Positions 18,556 through 28,504 of a stretch of 64,000 nt of DNA are shown here, in pieces (positions within the stretch are counted from its first letter, which is position 1; each line of letters opens with the position of its first letter). A program made the position numbers and the translations under genes. The stretch comes from MFD01213-c1 sp963704405 (lineage in GTDB: Bacteria > Planctomycetota > Phycisphaerae > Tepidisphaerales > Tepidisphaeraceae). The notes below the pieces were generated by a model. That model was not told the DNA's origin, ran no database searches, and was given only the letters and a program-made list of their open reading frames with translations. Where the stretch lies: NCBI GenBank assembly GCA_963704405.1, contig OY969903.1:1488001-1552000 (forward strand), written 5' to 3'.

Positions 18556-18582
18556 AAACTTCGTCCCAGGTCAGATGCTGAA

Positions 18583-19641
18583 TCAGAAGTGATAGTTTCC
18601 GATATTATCCTTCGTGAACACTACCGGTGGTCCCGTAATCACCGTGTTGTTCTTCTCCAGGTTTCGAGTCCCAATTCCCGGCACATCCAGCGTCTGCCCT
18701 GCCTCTAACTTAATTTTCCCGGTCGCGATCGCATTCGCCAGATAAGCCGACACATACCCTTCATCGGGCGGGCTCCAAAGCGCAACCTTTTGAATGATCC
18801 CCTTGTCGATATAAGAACGCATCTGATCCGGTGTGCCCAGGCCGGTAACGACAATGCCGCCGTTCCTGGCGTTCGGACCACCGGGGAACACGCCCGCCGC
18901 CTCGATCGTCTTGGCGGCCTGCTCCACACCCACGCTCGTCGGCGCCAGAATCCCCTTCAAATCGGGATATTTTGTCAAAAGCCCCTCCGCTTCCTTGCGG
19001 CTTTTTTCCGGCTTGTCATCGCCATACACCGTGTCGACCAGTTCCATCTTTGAATACTTTGAATCCTTAAGCGCTTCCTTCATCCCCGCGATCCAGTAGT
19101 TCTGGTTTGGAGCGTCCGTCGTCGCGCTCAGGATGGCGAACTTGCCTTCATAGTTCATCAATGAGCCAATCAACTCCACCTGCTGCGCCCCCAGCTTGTC
19201 AAAATCCGTCGGCAAAACGCATGCATCCCGATGCGATTCGCTCCCGGTGATGTCTGCGTCCACCGCGATAATCTTTGTGCCCTTCGCCCGCGCGTCATCA
19301 AACACCGCATTCAGCGCATCCACGCTGTTCGGGGAGATGCAGATGACGCTTGCCCCCTGCTGAATCTGGTCTTTCAGATATGGAATCTGATCGGTCGCCC
19401 CGGGATTGGCCGGCCCGGTATTGAGGAAATCGACATTCAATTCCTTGCAGGCCCTGGTAAATCCATCCTGCACGCCGTTGAAATAAGGATTTCCTGTATT
19501 TTTCGGGATGTAGACGATCCGTACCTTCCCGCTCGCGGTTTGAGCGGGAGAGGCTGAGGTCGAAGCATCGCGCTTTTCACACGCGGTCAGTGAGAATGCG
19601 AGCATCAGCGACGCGGCGGTCGCGAAGCACTTGCGAATCAT
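18583..19641 (-). CDS. rhaS: Rhamnose-type ABC transporter substrate-binding lipoprotein
   Basis: The 352-residue product is a periplasmic sugar-binding protein of the ribose/rhamnose/AI-2 class. It has a lipoprotein signal peptide with LTAC, making Cys21 the anchor. The type I periplasmic fold is visible from VRIVYIPKNTGNPYFNGVQD through VICISPNSVDAL and IIAVDADI to VVTGLGTPDQMRSYIDKG and KVALWSPPDEGYV. These last blocks match the rhamnose-binding RhaS and LsrB proteins best. Its ATPase and permeases are encoded 6-11 kb away on the opposite strand. Rhamnose as the ligand is inferred and fits the pectin enzymes in the window. Confidence 0.8.
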   Translation of the reverse strand: MIRKCFATAASLMLAFSLTACEKRDASTSASPAQTASGKVRIVYIPKNTGNPYFNGVQDGFTRACKELNVDFLNTGPANPGATDQIPYLKDQIQQGASVICISPNSVDALNAVFDDARAKGTKIIAVDADITGSESHRDACVLPTDFDKLGAQQVELIGSLMNYEGKFAILSATTDAPNQNYWIAGMKEALKDSKYSKMELVDTVYGDDKPEKSRKEAEGLLTKYPDLKGILAPTSVGVEQAAKTIEAAGVFPGGPNARNGGIVVTGLGTPDQMRSYIDKGIIQKVALWSPPDEGYVSAYLANAIATGKIKLEAGQTLDVPGIGTRNLEKNNTVITGPPVVFTKDNIGNYHF

Positions 19642-19796
19642 GATCAGGCTCCTGGTTGGTTTGACCGGAAAAGAGTTGAATCACGCACTTTATTAGAGGC
19701 TCTAAATCACATGGACCGCAGATTGGTTTCATCGAAGACAGACGATTTGTCAAATGCCGCAACCAATTCCGCCAACCCCAAAACAGCTCTCGGATA

Positions 19797-20687
19797 TCAC
19801 CGCCCTGGCGATTTCAAAAACCGGCTCAGGCCCGGCTTAAAGATCACCTTGTTATCCACCACAATCAGCTCTTCATCCAGAAAAAGCTGCACGGCCTTGC
19901 TCAGGACGCGTGCTTCCAGATCCAGCCCATTGCGTTTCACATCATCCAGCGAATCAGAGCCGACATTGATATGAAAAACATCCTGCATGATGACCGGCCC
20001 TTCATCGAGTTGCTCGGTCACGAAATGGGCCGTGCATCCATGCACGCGAACGCCCGACTCATACGCCTGCTTATAAGGGGCCGCCCCAGGGAAATAGGGC
20101 AGCAGCGAAGGATGAATATTAATGATCTTGTGCCTGAAAGACTGCACGATCTGCTCTGGAAGAATGCGCATATATCGAGCCAGCACAATCAAATCCGCAT
20201 GATGTTTTTTAAGCTGTTCGGCCAGCCAGTTGAAATGGCTTTCCGGATTGTCCGCCGCCTGCCAATGAAACGGCAGATGGGCCGCCGCCGCCAGCGGTTG
20301 CAAATCAGGATGATTCGAAAAAACCCCCGCCACCTCCCCATGCGCGCGGCCAGTCCGGAAGTCATCAATCAGCAATTCCAGGCAGTGCGGCTCCTTGCTG
20401 ACCAGCAGCGCCACTTTCTTCTTCCGCTTTTCGCTATGAAGATGAACCTTCACCTCCATGTCGATCTTGCGGCCAAGCTCCAGCAAACCCGTAATCAACT
20501 CCGAAAGATCAATCGTGATATCTTTGAGATCAACGAGCATGTCCATCACAAAGAAACCGCGAACCACGCGCTGCTCAATATCCTGAATATTGATCCCGCG
20601 CTCCGCCATATAAGTGGCGAACTGCGCAACAACGCCCTTTTGATCTTTCCCCAAAACACTGACCACAGCGAGAACAGGTGCTTGCAC
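19797..20687 (-). CDS. purU: Formyltetrahydrofolate deformylase
   Basis: The 296-residue enzyme hydrolyses 10-formyltetrahydrofolate to formate and tetrahydrofolate and so supplies formate for purine synthesis. An ACT domain covers about residues 1-85 (VLAVVSVLGKDQKGVVAQFA). The formyltransferase domain follows, with KIINIHPSLLPYFPGAAPYK and the catalytic pair in VHGCTAHFV and LDEGPVIMQD. A GTG at 20687, eight bases after AAAGG, gives the usual family length. The frame is open for 33 more codons but with no family similarity. The TPR membrane gene that ends about 100 bases upstream is on the same strand. Confidence 0.92.
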   Translation of the reverse strand: MQAPVLAVVSVLGKDQKGVVAQFATYMAERGINIQDIEQRVVRGFFVMDMLVDLKDITIDLSELITGLLELGRKIDMEVKVHLHSEKRKKKVALLVSKEPHCLELLIDDFRTGRAHGEVAGVFSNHPDLQPLAAAAHLPFHWQAADNPESHFNWLAEQLKKHHADLIVLARYMRILPEQIVQSFRHKIINIHPSLLPYFPGAAPYKQAYESGVRVHGCTAHFVTEQLDEGPVIMQDVFHINVGSDSLDDVKRNGLDLEARVLSKAVQLFLDEELIVVDNKVIFKPGLSRFLKSPGR

Positions 20688-20790
20688 GTGCCGGCCTTTC
20701 AAATAATGAACACCCGCAAGTGTACACGCTGATCCCCTCTCCCGGTACACCGTGCGAAAGGACTCGAGGACAATCTGGGGGACCATAAGG

Positions 20791-22536
20791 CTAAATGTGA
20801 TTCACTTGCATGCCCGAACGAATCTGCCCCAGCAACCGCGCCGCCCGGACATTGGCAGGATCAAGTTGCAGGATCGTTTGAAGCTCTTCAACCGCCGGCT
20901 CGATATGACCCGCCTGGATCAGCAGCAGCGCAAGATTGTAGTGCGGATCCACAAAATCAGGATCCGCCGCCTCGGCTGCCTGAAAATGCTCGAACGCTTC
21001 CCGCGGCTGCCCGCTCGAAATCAGTGCAATTCCCCAGTTGTTTTCAATTTTCGCATTCCGCGGCCTTAGCTCCGCGGCTTTCTGATAGTGCCCGGCCGCA
21101 AGCTCTGGATGGTCTTTCAAAAGCAGGTTTCCGAAGTTGAATTCAGTGACGTAGTAAGTCGGATCGATTCGGATCGCCTCTTCATAGTGTCGGCTGGCGC
21201 TGGCAACATCGCCGAGCCTCGCGTCGAGATATCCAAGTTGGACATGGGCGACGACGTTGTCATGCGTCACCGCCAGCGCATGGTTAAACAGCGTTCGCGT
21301 ATCGCGCCAGTATGTCAGTTGATGAAGCGTCGCCGCGCTCGCGCCCAGGACCACCGCGAACGATGCGACAGCGATTACGGGTTTTAATTTGTGCAGGCGA
21401 GGCGCAGCGCAGACCAGCGATTGCCCTCCCCACGCCAACATGATCACCGGCCCGATCAGCGGCAGGTAAAGATATCGATCCGCAATGGACTGCCACCCCA
21501 CTTGCACCAATCCGATCACAGGAACCAGCGTTCCCAAAAACAAAAGCCATCCCACAATAAGATAAGGCAATCGCCGCGCACTGCGGATGCACACAATGGT
21601 GATTGCAATCAGCAACACGATACTGCCGACGACCACCAGCGCCGGCCAGCTCAGCGGGTGCGGATAAAAAATGCTCAGCCGCGCGGGCCAGATTATTTTT
21701 CCAAGATATCGCGCGTAGGAAACCGCCGCATTGGCGGCACGATTCGCGAGTGGGAGCTTCTGCGGATCCATCATGGCGCCGCCGCTCTTTTGCACCTGCA
21801 TCGTGATGGCGCTCGAAACGCCGGCCAAACCAAACAACGGGATTTTTTCCAGCACCGCCTTCTTCCGCGAAATCGGCTGAACGGCCAGCCCAGCACCTCG
21901 CGGTCGTTTAACAGCTTCACCGAATCCAATCCGCCTAAGCGGCCAATAATCCAGCAACAGCAGCACAAACGGAAACGTCACAATCATCGGCTTGGCCAGC
22001 AACCCCAGGCTGAAGCAAACCACAACCGCCAGATAAGCCGCCCATCGACCCCCGCGTTCTTTCTTTGAAACAAACCGAAGATACGCTGCAATCCCCAGCA
22101 GAAAAAACAATCCGCTCAGCACATCCTTGCGCTCGGAAATCCACGCCACCGATTCAACATGAACCGGATGCACGGCAAAGATCGCCGCTGCAACCAGCGA
22201 CGGCTGCAAATCCCCTGTTGCCCGGCCAAGGATGAGAAACAAAAGAACCGTATTCAGAAAATGGATCAGGACATTTTCCAGATGGATCGCCCCCGGCCGT
22301 GCGCCAAAGAGCGAAACATCCAATTCAAATGACAGCCAGGTAATGGGGTGATAGTTGGCCAGATCGGTCGTGCGAAACGCCCAGGCCACGCTCTGTGGCG
22401 TCAGGCCCCCAAGCACATGCGGATTTTCGTAAACGTACCCCTGATCGTCGTAGTTCACAAAATCCAGATGCCATGCCGGAAAATAAAATCCCAGGGTCAG
22501 AGTGGCGAGGCAAAGACAAAGTAAAAGCTTGCGCAT
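20791..22536 (-). CDS. Polytopic membrane protein with C-terminal TPR repeats
   Basis: The 581-residue product has about nine to eleven membrane helices in its first 400 residues and three to four TPR units after about residue 440 (ALAVTHDNVVAHVQLGYLDA, IRIDPTYYVTEFNFGNLL). The acidic start of the first loop (FVNYDDQGYVYENPHV) and SLFGARPGAIHLENVLIHFL recall the GT-C fold of dolichyl-phosphate mannose transferases such as the TMTC group. It may therefore be a membrane glycosyltransferase that uses a lipid-linked sugar. This function is not proven by the sequence. The ATG at 22536 begins a clean first helix; a longer in-frame start is possible. Confidence 0.7.
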   Translation of the reverse strand: MRKLLLCLCLATLTLGFYFPAWHLDFVNYDDQGYVYENPHVLGGLTPQSVAWAFRTTDLANYHPITWLSFELDVSLFGARPGAIHLENVLIHFLNTVLLFLILGRATGDLQPSLVAAAIFAVHPVHVESVAWISERKDVLSGLFFLLGIAAYLRFVSKKERGGRWAAYLAVVVCFSLGLLAKPMIVTFPFVLLLLDYWPLRRIGFGEAVKRPRGAGLAVQPISRKKAVLEKIPLFGLAGVSSAITMQVQKSGGAMMDPQKLPLANRAANAAVSYARYLGKIIWPARLSIFYPHPLSWPALVVVGSIVLLIAITIVCIRSARRLPYLIVGWLLFLGTLVPVIGLVQVGWQSIADRYLYLPLIGPVIMLAWGGQSLVCAAPRLHKLKPVIAVASFAVVLGASAATLHQLTYWRDTRTLFNHALAVTHDNVVAHVQLGYLDARLGDVASASRHYEEAIRIDPTYYVTEFNFGNLLLKDHPELAAGHYQKAAELRPRNAKIENNWGIALISSGQPREAFEHFQAAEAADPDFVDPHYNLALLLIQAGHIEPAVEELQTILQLDPANVRAARLLGQIRSGMQVNHI

Positions 22537-22731
22537 GGAGCCGCGCAATAGTACCGGCGGCACAAGGATCGCGACAATCCCGCGCAAGTCCCCGCCTCGT
22601 ACTAACCTTCGGCCGGAGGACCGAAAAAAGAGCTTAAAAAGCAAATCCCGTGTATATGAATGCGCAGGAAAATGAGATCGATACTGCCCGCCGAATTAGA
22701 GCATTTGTCCCCGAAAGGTTATTCTTAGCTT

Positions 22732-25593
22732 ATGCACCACTTTGCGCGAGGATTCGGAATTGTTTTTGTGGCGGTCCTCCTGACCGCCCTTTTCCCCCTT
22801 CACAGCTCAGCCGCCGACACCGGCCCCGACACACAGCGGCAATACCTTAGTGGCACCGACAAAGATCATACGGTCACCTGGGAGTTTTTCTGCGACAAAG
22901 GCCAGAACAGTGGCAAGTGGTCGACCATTCCCGTCCCCTCCAACTGGGAGCTTCAGGGATTCGGTATTTACAACTACGGCAACAACGTCACCCGCGCCCT
23001 TCGCGCCAGGGCCGGAACTACCAAGGCCGGCGCGAAGGCATCTGCGCCCGATCCCCAGGCCCTGCCAATCCAGCCGACCGTCACCGGCAAATATCGCTAC
23101 CGCTTCGACGCCCCGGCCAACTGGTCGGCCAAGCGCGTCTTTCTCGTATTCGACGGCTCGATGACCGACACCGAAGCCTTCATCAACGGCAAATCCGCCG
23201 GTCCCATGCATCAAGGCGGATTTTACAAGTTCCGATATGACGTCACGCCGCTCCTGAAATTCGGCGAATCCAATCTCCTTGAGGCGACCGTCAGCGACAT
23301 GTCGGCCAACGCTTCGGTGAACAATGCCGAGCGTCACGCCGACTACTGGAACTATGGTGGAATCTGCCGCCCGGTCTATCTGGAAGCCCAGCCGCAGGAG
23401 TTCATCGATCGAATTGCCGTCGACGCCCAGGCCGACGGCTCATTGGATGCACAGGTATTCCTCGCATCCGGCGTCACCCACGCCGACCGCGTCGAAGCGC
23501 AGCTTCGCACGCTTGATGGCAACCCCGTCGGCCAGCCCTTCACTGCAAGAATTGCTTCCGGCGCTTCTGGTGTCGAACTCAAGACCAAATTCAACGCTGT
23601 CGCTCAGTGGAGCGCAGAATCGCCCAATTTGTATCAAATTGAGGTGACCCTGAAACAAGGCAATACCGCCGTCCATCGCATGAGCAAACGCATCGGCTTT
23701 CGAACGATGGAAGTACGCGCCGGCGATGGGGTGTATGTGAACGGTCGCCGCATCCTGCTCAAAGGTTGCTGCCGCCACACCTTCTGGCCCGATTCCGGCA
23801 AAACCACCAGCCCGGAAATCTCGCTGCTTGATGTGAACACCATCAAAGACATGAACATGAACGCCGTCCGCATGTCTCACTATCCCCCGGAAGAACATTT
23901 CCTCGATACCTGCGATGAAATGGGCCTCTATGTCCTTGATGAGCTTGGCGGCTGGCATGGGCACTATGACACGGAGATCGGCCACACGCTTGTCCAGGAA
24001 ATGGTCACGCGCGATGTGAATCATCCCAGCATTCTTTTCTGGGACAACGGCAACGAAGGCGGTTGGAACACCGCGCTCGACGACGACTACGCCAAGTGGG
24101 ACCCGCAGCACCGCCACGTGCTCCACCCCTGGTCCACCTTCGACAGCGTCAATACCAAGCATTATCCTGACATGGCCACGGTGGAAAAACTGTGCGCCGG
24201 CCCCGATATCTACATGCCCACCGAAATGCTCCACGGCCTCTACGACGGCGGCGGGGGCGCGCAATTGAAGGAATACTGGCAGGTCATGCGCCAGTCGAAA
24301 GTCTCCGCCGGCGGTTTCATCTGGGCCTATCTCGATGAAGCCGTAAAGCGAACCGATCAAAACGGCCGCCTCGACAGCAACGGCAACGACGCCCCCGACG
24401 GCGTCGTGGGCCCTCATCGCGAAAAGGAAGGCAGCTTCTACACCATCCGCCAGATCTGGTCGCCTGTCCAGATTGAATCGCCCGATCTCCAGGCCCCCTT
24501 CGCCGGAGTCGTTACCGTTCAGAATGAGTACGGCTTCACCAATCTCAAAGACTGCAAATTCGAATGGGAAGTCCGCCGATTCCATTCTCCAACTGATGCT
24601 GATGCCGGCTTTGACACCATCGACCACGGTTCAATGGCCGCTCCCTCCATCGCTCCCGGCAACAAAGGCGAATTGAAAATGAAGCTGCCGGCAAATTGGC
24701 AGCAGTCAGACGCCATTTCGTTAAAGGCGACCGACCCCCATGGCCGCGAGGTCTGGACCTGGGTGTGGCCAATCGGCGATGCGGATAACCTGCGCAATAA
24801 AGCCCTTGCCGGCCTTGAATCGTCACCCAAAGCCCCCGGCACATTCTCCGAAGAAGGCGATCATTACCAGCTCAGTTCCGGCCCCGTCTCCGTCTTCATC
24901 AGCAAGTCGACCGGCATGTTGACCAAGGTTACTCGAAATGAAAAAACACTCCCCTTCGCCAACGGCCCCCGTCCGGCAAACGAGGACGAAAAATCTGACC
25001 AGCCCAGGGCGGCATCGGTTGACCATCTCCAAAATGAATCCGCGCCTTCCATCGAAGCCCGCTACGCTTCCGGTTTGAAACTGATTCGCTGGACGATGCT
25101 CCCCGGCGGAGTCCTGCGCCTCCATTACGAATACGAACCCGTTGCCGCCAAACCCTTCAACGGCATCACCTTTGACTGCCCCCAGCCTTCCATCAAAGCC
25201 AAAAAATGGCTCGGCCCCGGCCCCTATCGCGTCTGGGGCAATCGCCTCGACGGCGGCACCCTTGACGTCTGGCAAACCCCCTATAACGACTCCATCACCG
25301 GTGAAACCTGGCAATACCCCGAATTCAAAGGTTACTTCCGCGCCGTCCGCTGGATGACCCTCGACACCACCGATGGCCCCATCACCCTGGTTCCCAGATC
25401 CGACGACCTCTTTGTGAGGGTCCTGACCCCCAAATTTGGCACAACACCAATGGGCACCAAAGTCCCCTTCCCCGCCGGCGACATCTCCTTCCTCCATTCC
25501 ATTCCCAGCGTCGGCGCCAAACAGCGGAGCGCTCCAAAGACACCCCCGCTGAAAGGGGACTTAATGGAAGGCACGGTCGATTTTGTGTTTTAG
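22732..25593 (+). CDS. Secreted GH2 glycoside hydrolase
   Basis: The 953-residue product has a Sec signal peptide ending near HSSAADTG. A jelly-roll sugar-binding domain (VPSNWELQGFGIYNYGNN), an immunoglobulin-like domain and a TIM barrel follow. The barrel has MNMNAVRMSHYPPEEHFLD, then FWDNGNEGGW with the acid/base Glu442. The region after it (GGFIWAYLDEAV) is shorter than in LacZ. The layout is that of beta-galactosidase-like GH2 enzymes acting outside the cytoplasm. The exact sugar is unknown; other GH2 activities are equally possible. The ABC ATPase gene follows on the same strand, with only about 115 bases between, so enzyme and importer may be one transcription unit. Confidence 0.88.
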   Translation: MHHFARGFGIVFVAVLLTALFPLHSSAADTGPDTQRQYLSGTDKDHTVTWEFFCDKGQNSGKWSTIPVPSNWELQGFGIYNYGNNVTRALRARAGTTKAGAKASAPDPQALPIQPTVTGKYRYRFDAPANWSAKRVFLVFDGSMTDTEAFINGKSAGPMHQGGFYKFRYDVTPLLKFGESNLLEATVSDMSANASVNNAERHADYWNYGGICRPVYLEAQPQEFIDRIAVDAQADGSLDAQVFLASGVTHADRVEAQLRTLDGNPVGQPFTARIASGASGVELKTKFNAVAQWSAESPNLYQIEVTLKQGNTAVHRMSKRIGFRTMEVRAGDGVYVNGRRILLKGCCRHTFWPDSGKTTSPEISLLDVNTIKDMNMNAVRMSHYPPEEHFLDTCDEMGLYVLDELGGWHGHYDTEIGHTLVQEMVTRDVNHPSILFWDNGNEGGWNTALDDDYAKWDPQHRHVLHPWSTFDSVNTKHYPDMATVEKLCAGPDIYMPTEMLHGLYDGGGGAQLKEYWQVMRQSKVSAGGFIWAYLDEAVKRTDQNGRLDSNGNDAPDGVVGPHREKEGSFYTIRQIWSPVQIESPDLQAPFAGVVTVQNEYGFTNLKDCKFEWEVRRFHSPTDADAGFDTIDHGSMAAPSIAPGNKGELKMKLPANWQQSDAISLKATDPHGREVWTWVWPIGDADNLRNKALAGLESSPKAPGTFSEEGDHYQLSSGPVSVFISKSTGMLTKVTRNEKTLPFANGPRPANEDEKSDQPRAASVDHLQNESAPSIEARYASGLKLIRWTMLPGGVLRLHYEYEPVAAKPFNGITFDCPQPSIKAKKWLGPGPYRVWGNRLDGGTLDVWQTPYNDSITGETWQYPEFKGYFRAVRWMTLDTTDGPITLVPRSDDLFVRVLTPKFGTTPMGTKVPFPAGDISFLHSIPSVGAKQRSAPKTPPLKGDLMEGTVDFVF

Positions 25594-25708
25594 GATGCTC
25601 ACGTAATACTTGTGGCGAGCGCTTCGACTCCGGCGAATACGCTCCGCTGGGGATAAAGAAAAACAAGCCCCGTTTACGTCCGCCTCGCTATCGCGATACT
25701 ACTTCTCC

Positions 25709-27223
25709 GTGACGCTTCCAGTCTCATCCATTCCCCCTGTTCGCACCGAATCCATCACCATGGCGTTCGGCGGAGTTGCCGTCCTCAAAAACGCCTCCGT
25801 CACGCTCCGCGCGGGTGAGGTTCACGCCCTCGTCGGTGAAAATGGAGCCGGCAAATCCACCCTCGCCAAATGCATTGGCGGGGTCTACACCCCCAAAGCC
25901 GGAACCATCTACGTCAACGGCGAACCGACCCTTCTTCCTAACCCCCGCGCCGCCATCCATCAGGGCATTGCGCTGATCCACCAGGAACCGCTCACTTTCG
26001 CCGACCTCACCGTCGCCGAAAATATCTTCATCGGCCACCAGCCTCGCACCATCGCCGGTGTCGATTGGTCGACGATGGTTCGCCGCAGCTCGGAAATCCT
26101 GCAATCGCTTGGTGTGCGCATCAACCCCCGCGCCAAAGTCCGCGGCCTCAGCATCGCCGATCAGCAGATGGTCGAGATGGCCGCCGCCTTGTCTCAGGAC
26201 GCCAAAGTCTTCCTGATGGATGAAACCACCGCCGCCCTCACCCCCAGTGAAGTCAAAGACCTCTTCCGCATCATGCGGCAGCTTCGCGATCAGGGCGCGG
26301 CCCTCGCCTTCATCGGGCACCGCATGGAAGAAATCTTCCAGATCTGCGACCGCATCACCATTCTTCGCGATGGTGAAATCGTCGGTGAGCGCGTTACCGG
26401 GGAAACGACCATCCCCGAAATCCTGCGGCTGATGGTGGGCCGCCCGATGGAAGCCCTCTTCGCCAAAGAAGTGAAACACGAAGTCGGCGAGCCTGTACTG
26501 GAAGTGAAAGACCTCTGCCGCGCCGGTGAATTTGAAAACATCAACTTCAAAGTTCGAGCGGGTGAAATTGTCGGCCTTGCCGGCCTGGTCGGCGCAGGGC
26601 GCACTGAAGTTTCCCGCGCGGTCTTCGGTGTCGCGCCGCCGGACTCCGGTCAAATCCTTATCAAAGGCCAATCCGTTAAAATTACCGGCCCCCGCAAAGC
26701 CATGAAGCAGGGCCTCGCGCTGGTCCCCGAAGACCGCCAGCACGACGGCGTGCTTATGCCCATGAGCGTCTGGCAAAACTGCACCCTTGCTGTCGCCGAC
26801 CGGATGAGCCGCTTGGGCTGGCTTCGTGACGGTGCAGGCAAGAAGGCCACTCATGAATACGTTCAAAAACTCCGCGTGAGATTACGCGCCATCAACCAGC
26901 CCATCCGCGAACTCTCTGGTGGCAATCAACAAAAAATCGTGCTGGCAAAGTGGCTGCTGACCAAGCCGCGGGTAATGATTCTGGACGAACCCACCCGCGG
27001 CATCGACATCGGCGCAAAGGCCGAAGTACACAAACTCATCAGCGAACTTGCCTCTACCGGCATGGCGGTGCTGATGATTTCATCAGAACTTCCAGAGGTG
27101 CTTGCGATGAGCGATCGCATCCTGGTCATGCGCGAAGGAAAAATCGTAAAGGAATTGGCGAGAAGCGAGGCGACTCCGGAGCGCGTTATCGTGGCCGCCA
27201 CGGGACAGGCGGATGTAGCCTGA
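25709..27223 (+). CDS. rhaT: Sugar ABC transporter ATPase with two ATP-binding domains
   Basis: The 504-residue product energises sugar uptake at the inner membrane. The first nucleotide-binding domain has Walker A GENGAGKST, the LSIADQQMVEMA signature and Walker B VFLMDETTAALT. The second has a degenerate Walker A (GLVGAGRTE), a good signature ELSGGNQQKIVLAKWLL and MILDEPTRGIDIGAKAE. This is the usual layout of RbsA/RhaT/LsrA proteins. The GTG at 25709 gives the normal length but has no clear ribosome site, so the start is uncertain by up to 33 codons. The two permease genes follow on the same strand. Confidence 0.88.
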   Translation: MTLPVSSIPPVRTESITMAFGGVAVLKNASVTLRAGEVHALVGENGAGKSTLAKCIGGVYTPKAGTIYVNGEPTLLPNPRAAIHQGIALIHQEPLTFADLTVAENIFIGHQPRTIAGVDWSTMVRRSSEILQSLGVRINPRAKVRGLSIADQQMVEMAAALSQDAKVFLMDETTAALTPSEVKDLFRIMRQLRDQGAALAFIGHRMEEIFQICDRITILRDGEIVGERVTGETTIPEILRLMVGRPMEALFAKEVKHEVGEPVLEVKDLCRAGEFENINFKVRAGEIVGLAGLVGAGRTEVSRAVFGVAPPDSGQILIKGQSVKITGPRKAMKQGLALVPEDRQHDGVLMPMSVWQNCTLAVADRMSRLGWLRDGAGKKATHEYVQKLRVRLRAINQPIRELSGGNQQKIVLAKWLLTKPRVMILDEPTRGIDIGAKAEVHKLISELASTGMAVLMISSELPEVLAMSDRILVMREGKIVKELARSEATPERVIVAATGQADVA

Positions 27224-27389
27224 CGCTCAAAAAGCATTTGACGCCATGACGCCCGGAGAAGGCATTAGAGGAAGAGAGAAGCCAAATCAGGCTTGGCTTA
27301 AATTAAGCATTTAACTTTGGTGTTGGCGTTAGCGTTGGTGTTTCTTCCCTTGCGGCCTTGGCAGTTTGGCGTTCATCACAATAAAAATA
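27224..27389. repeat. Intergenic repeat text between ATPase and permease genes
   Basis: The stretch at about 27318-27375 has ttggtgttggcgttagcgtt followed by cttgcggccttggcagtttg. It resembles the arms at 18400-18504 and the text at 28430-28475. It is probably non-coding repeat material and no terminator is obvious. Confidence 0.4.
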
Positions 27390-28405
27390 ATGACCATGAC
27401 TCAACTCGATTATGAATCTCCCGCTCGCTCCCCCCTCACGCGCGTTTTGGAAGTGCGCGAGATTCCGATTCTGCTGGTGCTGTTGCTGATCGCCGCCGCG
27501 ACCTCGTTTGTTCAGCACAGTTTTCTATCTGAAGGCAATCTGCGAAACATTCTTCTCTGGATTCCGCTGCTCATCATCGTCGCGATGGGCGAAATGATGG
27601 TCATCATCACGCGCGGCGTAGACGTTTCCGTCGGTTCCATCATGGGCCTGGCCGGCATGGCCGTCGGTGTCCTGTTTCGCGACCATTGGATCAGCAATGT
27701 CTATCTTGGCGCTGCGCTGGCCGTGCTGATCGGCGGCTGCCTCGGCGCGTTTAACGGCCTGCTGATTGCCATCTGCAATGTGCCGCCGATTGTCGCGACC
27801 CTCGGCACACTCGGCGCTATCGCGGGCTGGTCCACATCGTCAGCCGCGGGCAGCAGATTAACGCTTATGAACTTCCCTCGCAGCTTGATAACTGGTCGAT
27901 GCGCGGGCCGTTTGGTGAAACGCTCTTTCCCTGGCTTGTAGTGATCGCGCTGCTCGTCGCGGGCATCACGTTTGTTTTTCTTCGCTATACGATCACCGGC
28001 CGCAACATTTACGCGCTTGGCGGCAACCCCGACGCCGCCCGGCTTCGCGGTGTGCCGGTGCGCGGCGTCACGTTCCTCGTCTACGTCATCGCCGGCCTCT
28101 GCTCGGGACTCGCCGGAATCCTGTATGCGTCACGTTTTGGCACGCTAAATCCTGCCGCTGTCGGCAGCGGTTTCGAACTGGTCGTCATCTCCGCGGTCGT
28201 CGTCGGTGGTGTCAGCATCTTCGGCGGCGCGGGAACGGTGCCGGGAGTGCTTCTGGGTTCTCTTCTTCTCGGCACCATTTACACCGCGCTGACGGTACTG
28301 AACGTTCAAGATGCGTGGCAGGGGACGACCTATGGCATTGTGATTCTGCTGGCGGTGATTTTTGACGACCTGATGGCCCGCCGCGCGAGGAAGGCGCAGG
28401 GTTAG
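27390..28405 (+). CDS. rhaP: Sugar ABC transporter permease, first subunit, one frameshift
   Basis: The restored product has about 338 residues with eight or more membrane helices and forms half of the import channel. The EAA-like region of the ribose/rhamnose permease family is seen as GEMMVIITRGVDVSVGSIMG. The frame breaks near 27826: up to there it reads NVPPIVATLGTLGAI, and the next frame carries on with LVHIVSRGQQINAYELPSQL and TGRNIYALGGNPDAARLRG. Homologues have a TLxIYRGL motif at the junction, so one base (or four) is missing. The stop at 28405 is followed by the second permease gene about 100 bases on. Sequencing error or real inactivation cannot be told apart here. Confidence 0.82.
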
Positions 28406-28504
28406 CAGCATCCGCTGGGATGCGGGAATCTCTTTGGCTTCCCTTCGTGCCTTCGCAGTTAAATTCCCATATGTTTTTCTCTCGATCATGATCAAAGGCC
28501 GGCA

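Noticed and set aside
23440..24627. Open frame of 395 codons opposite the GH2 gene
   Set aside because: Shadow of the barrel domain; no start signal or domain.
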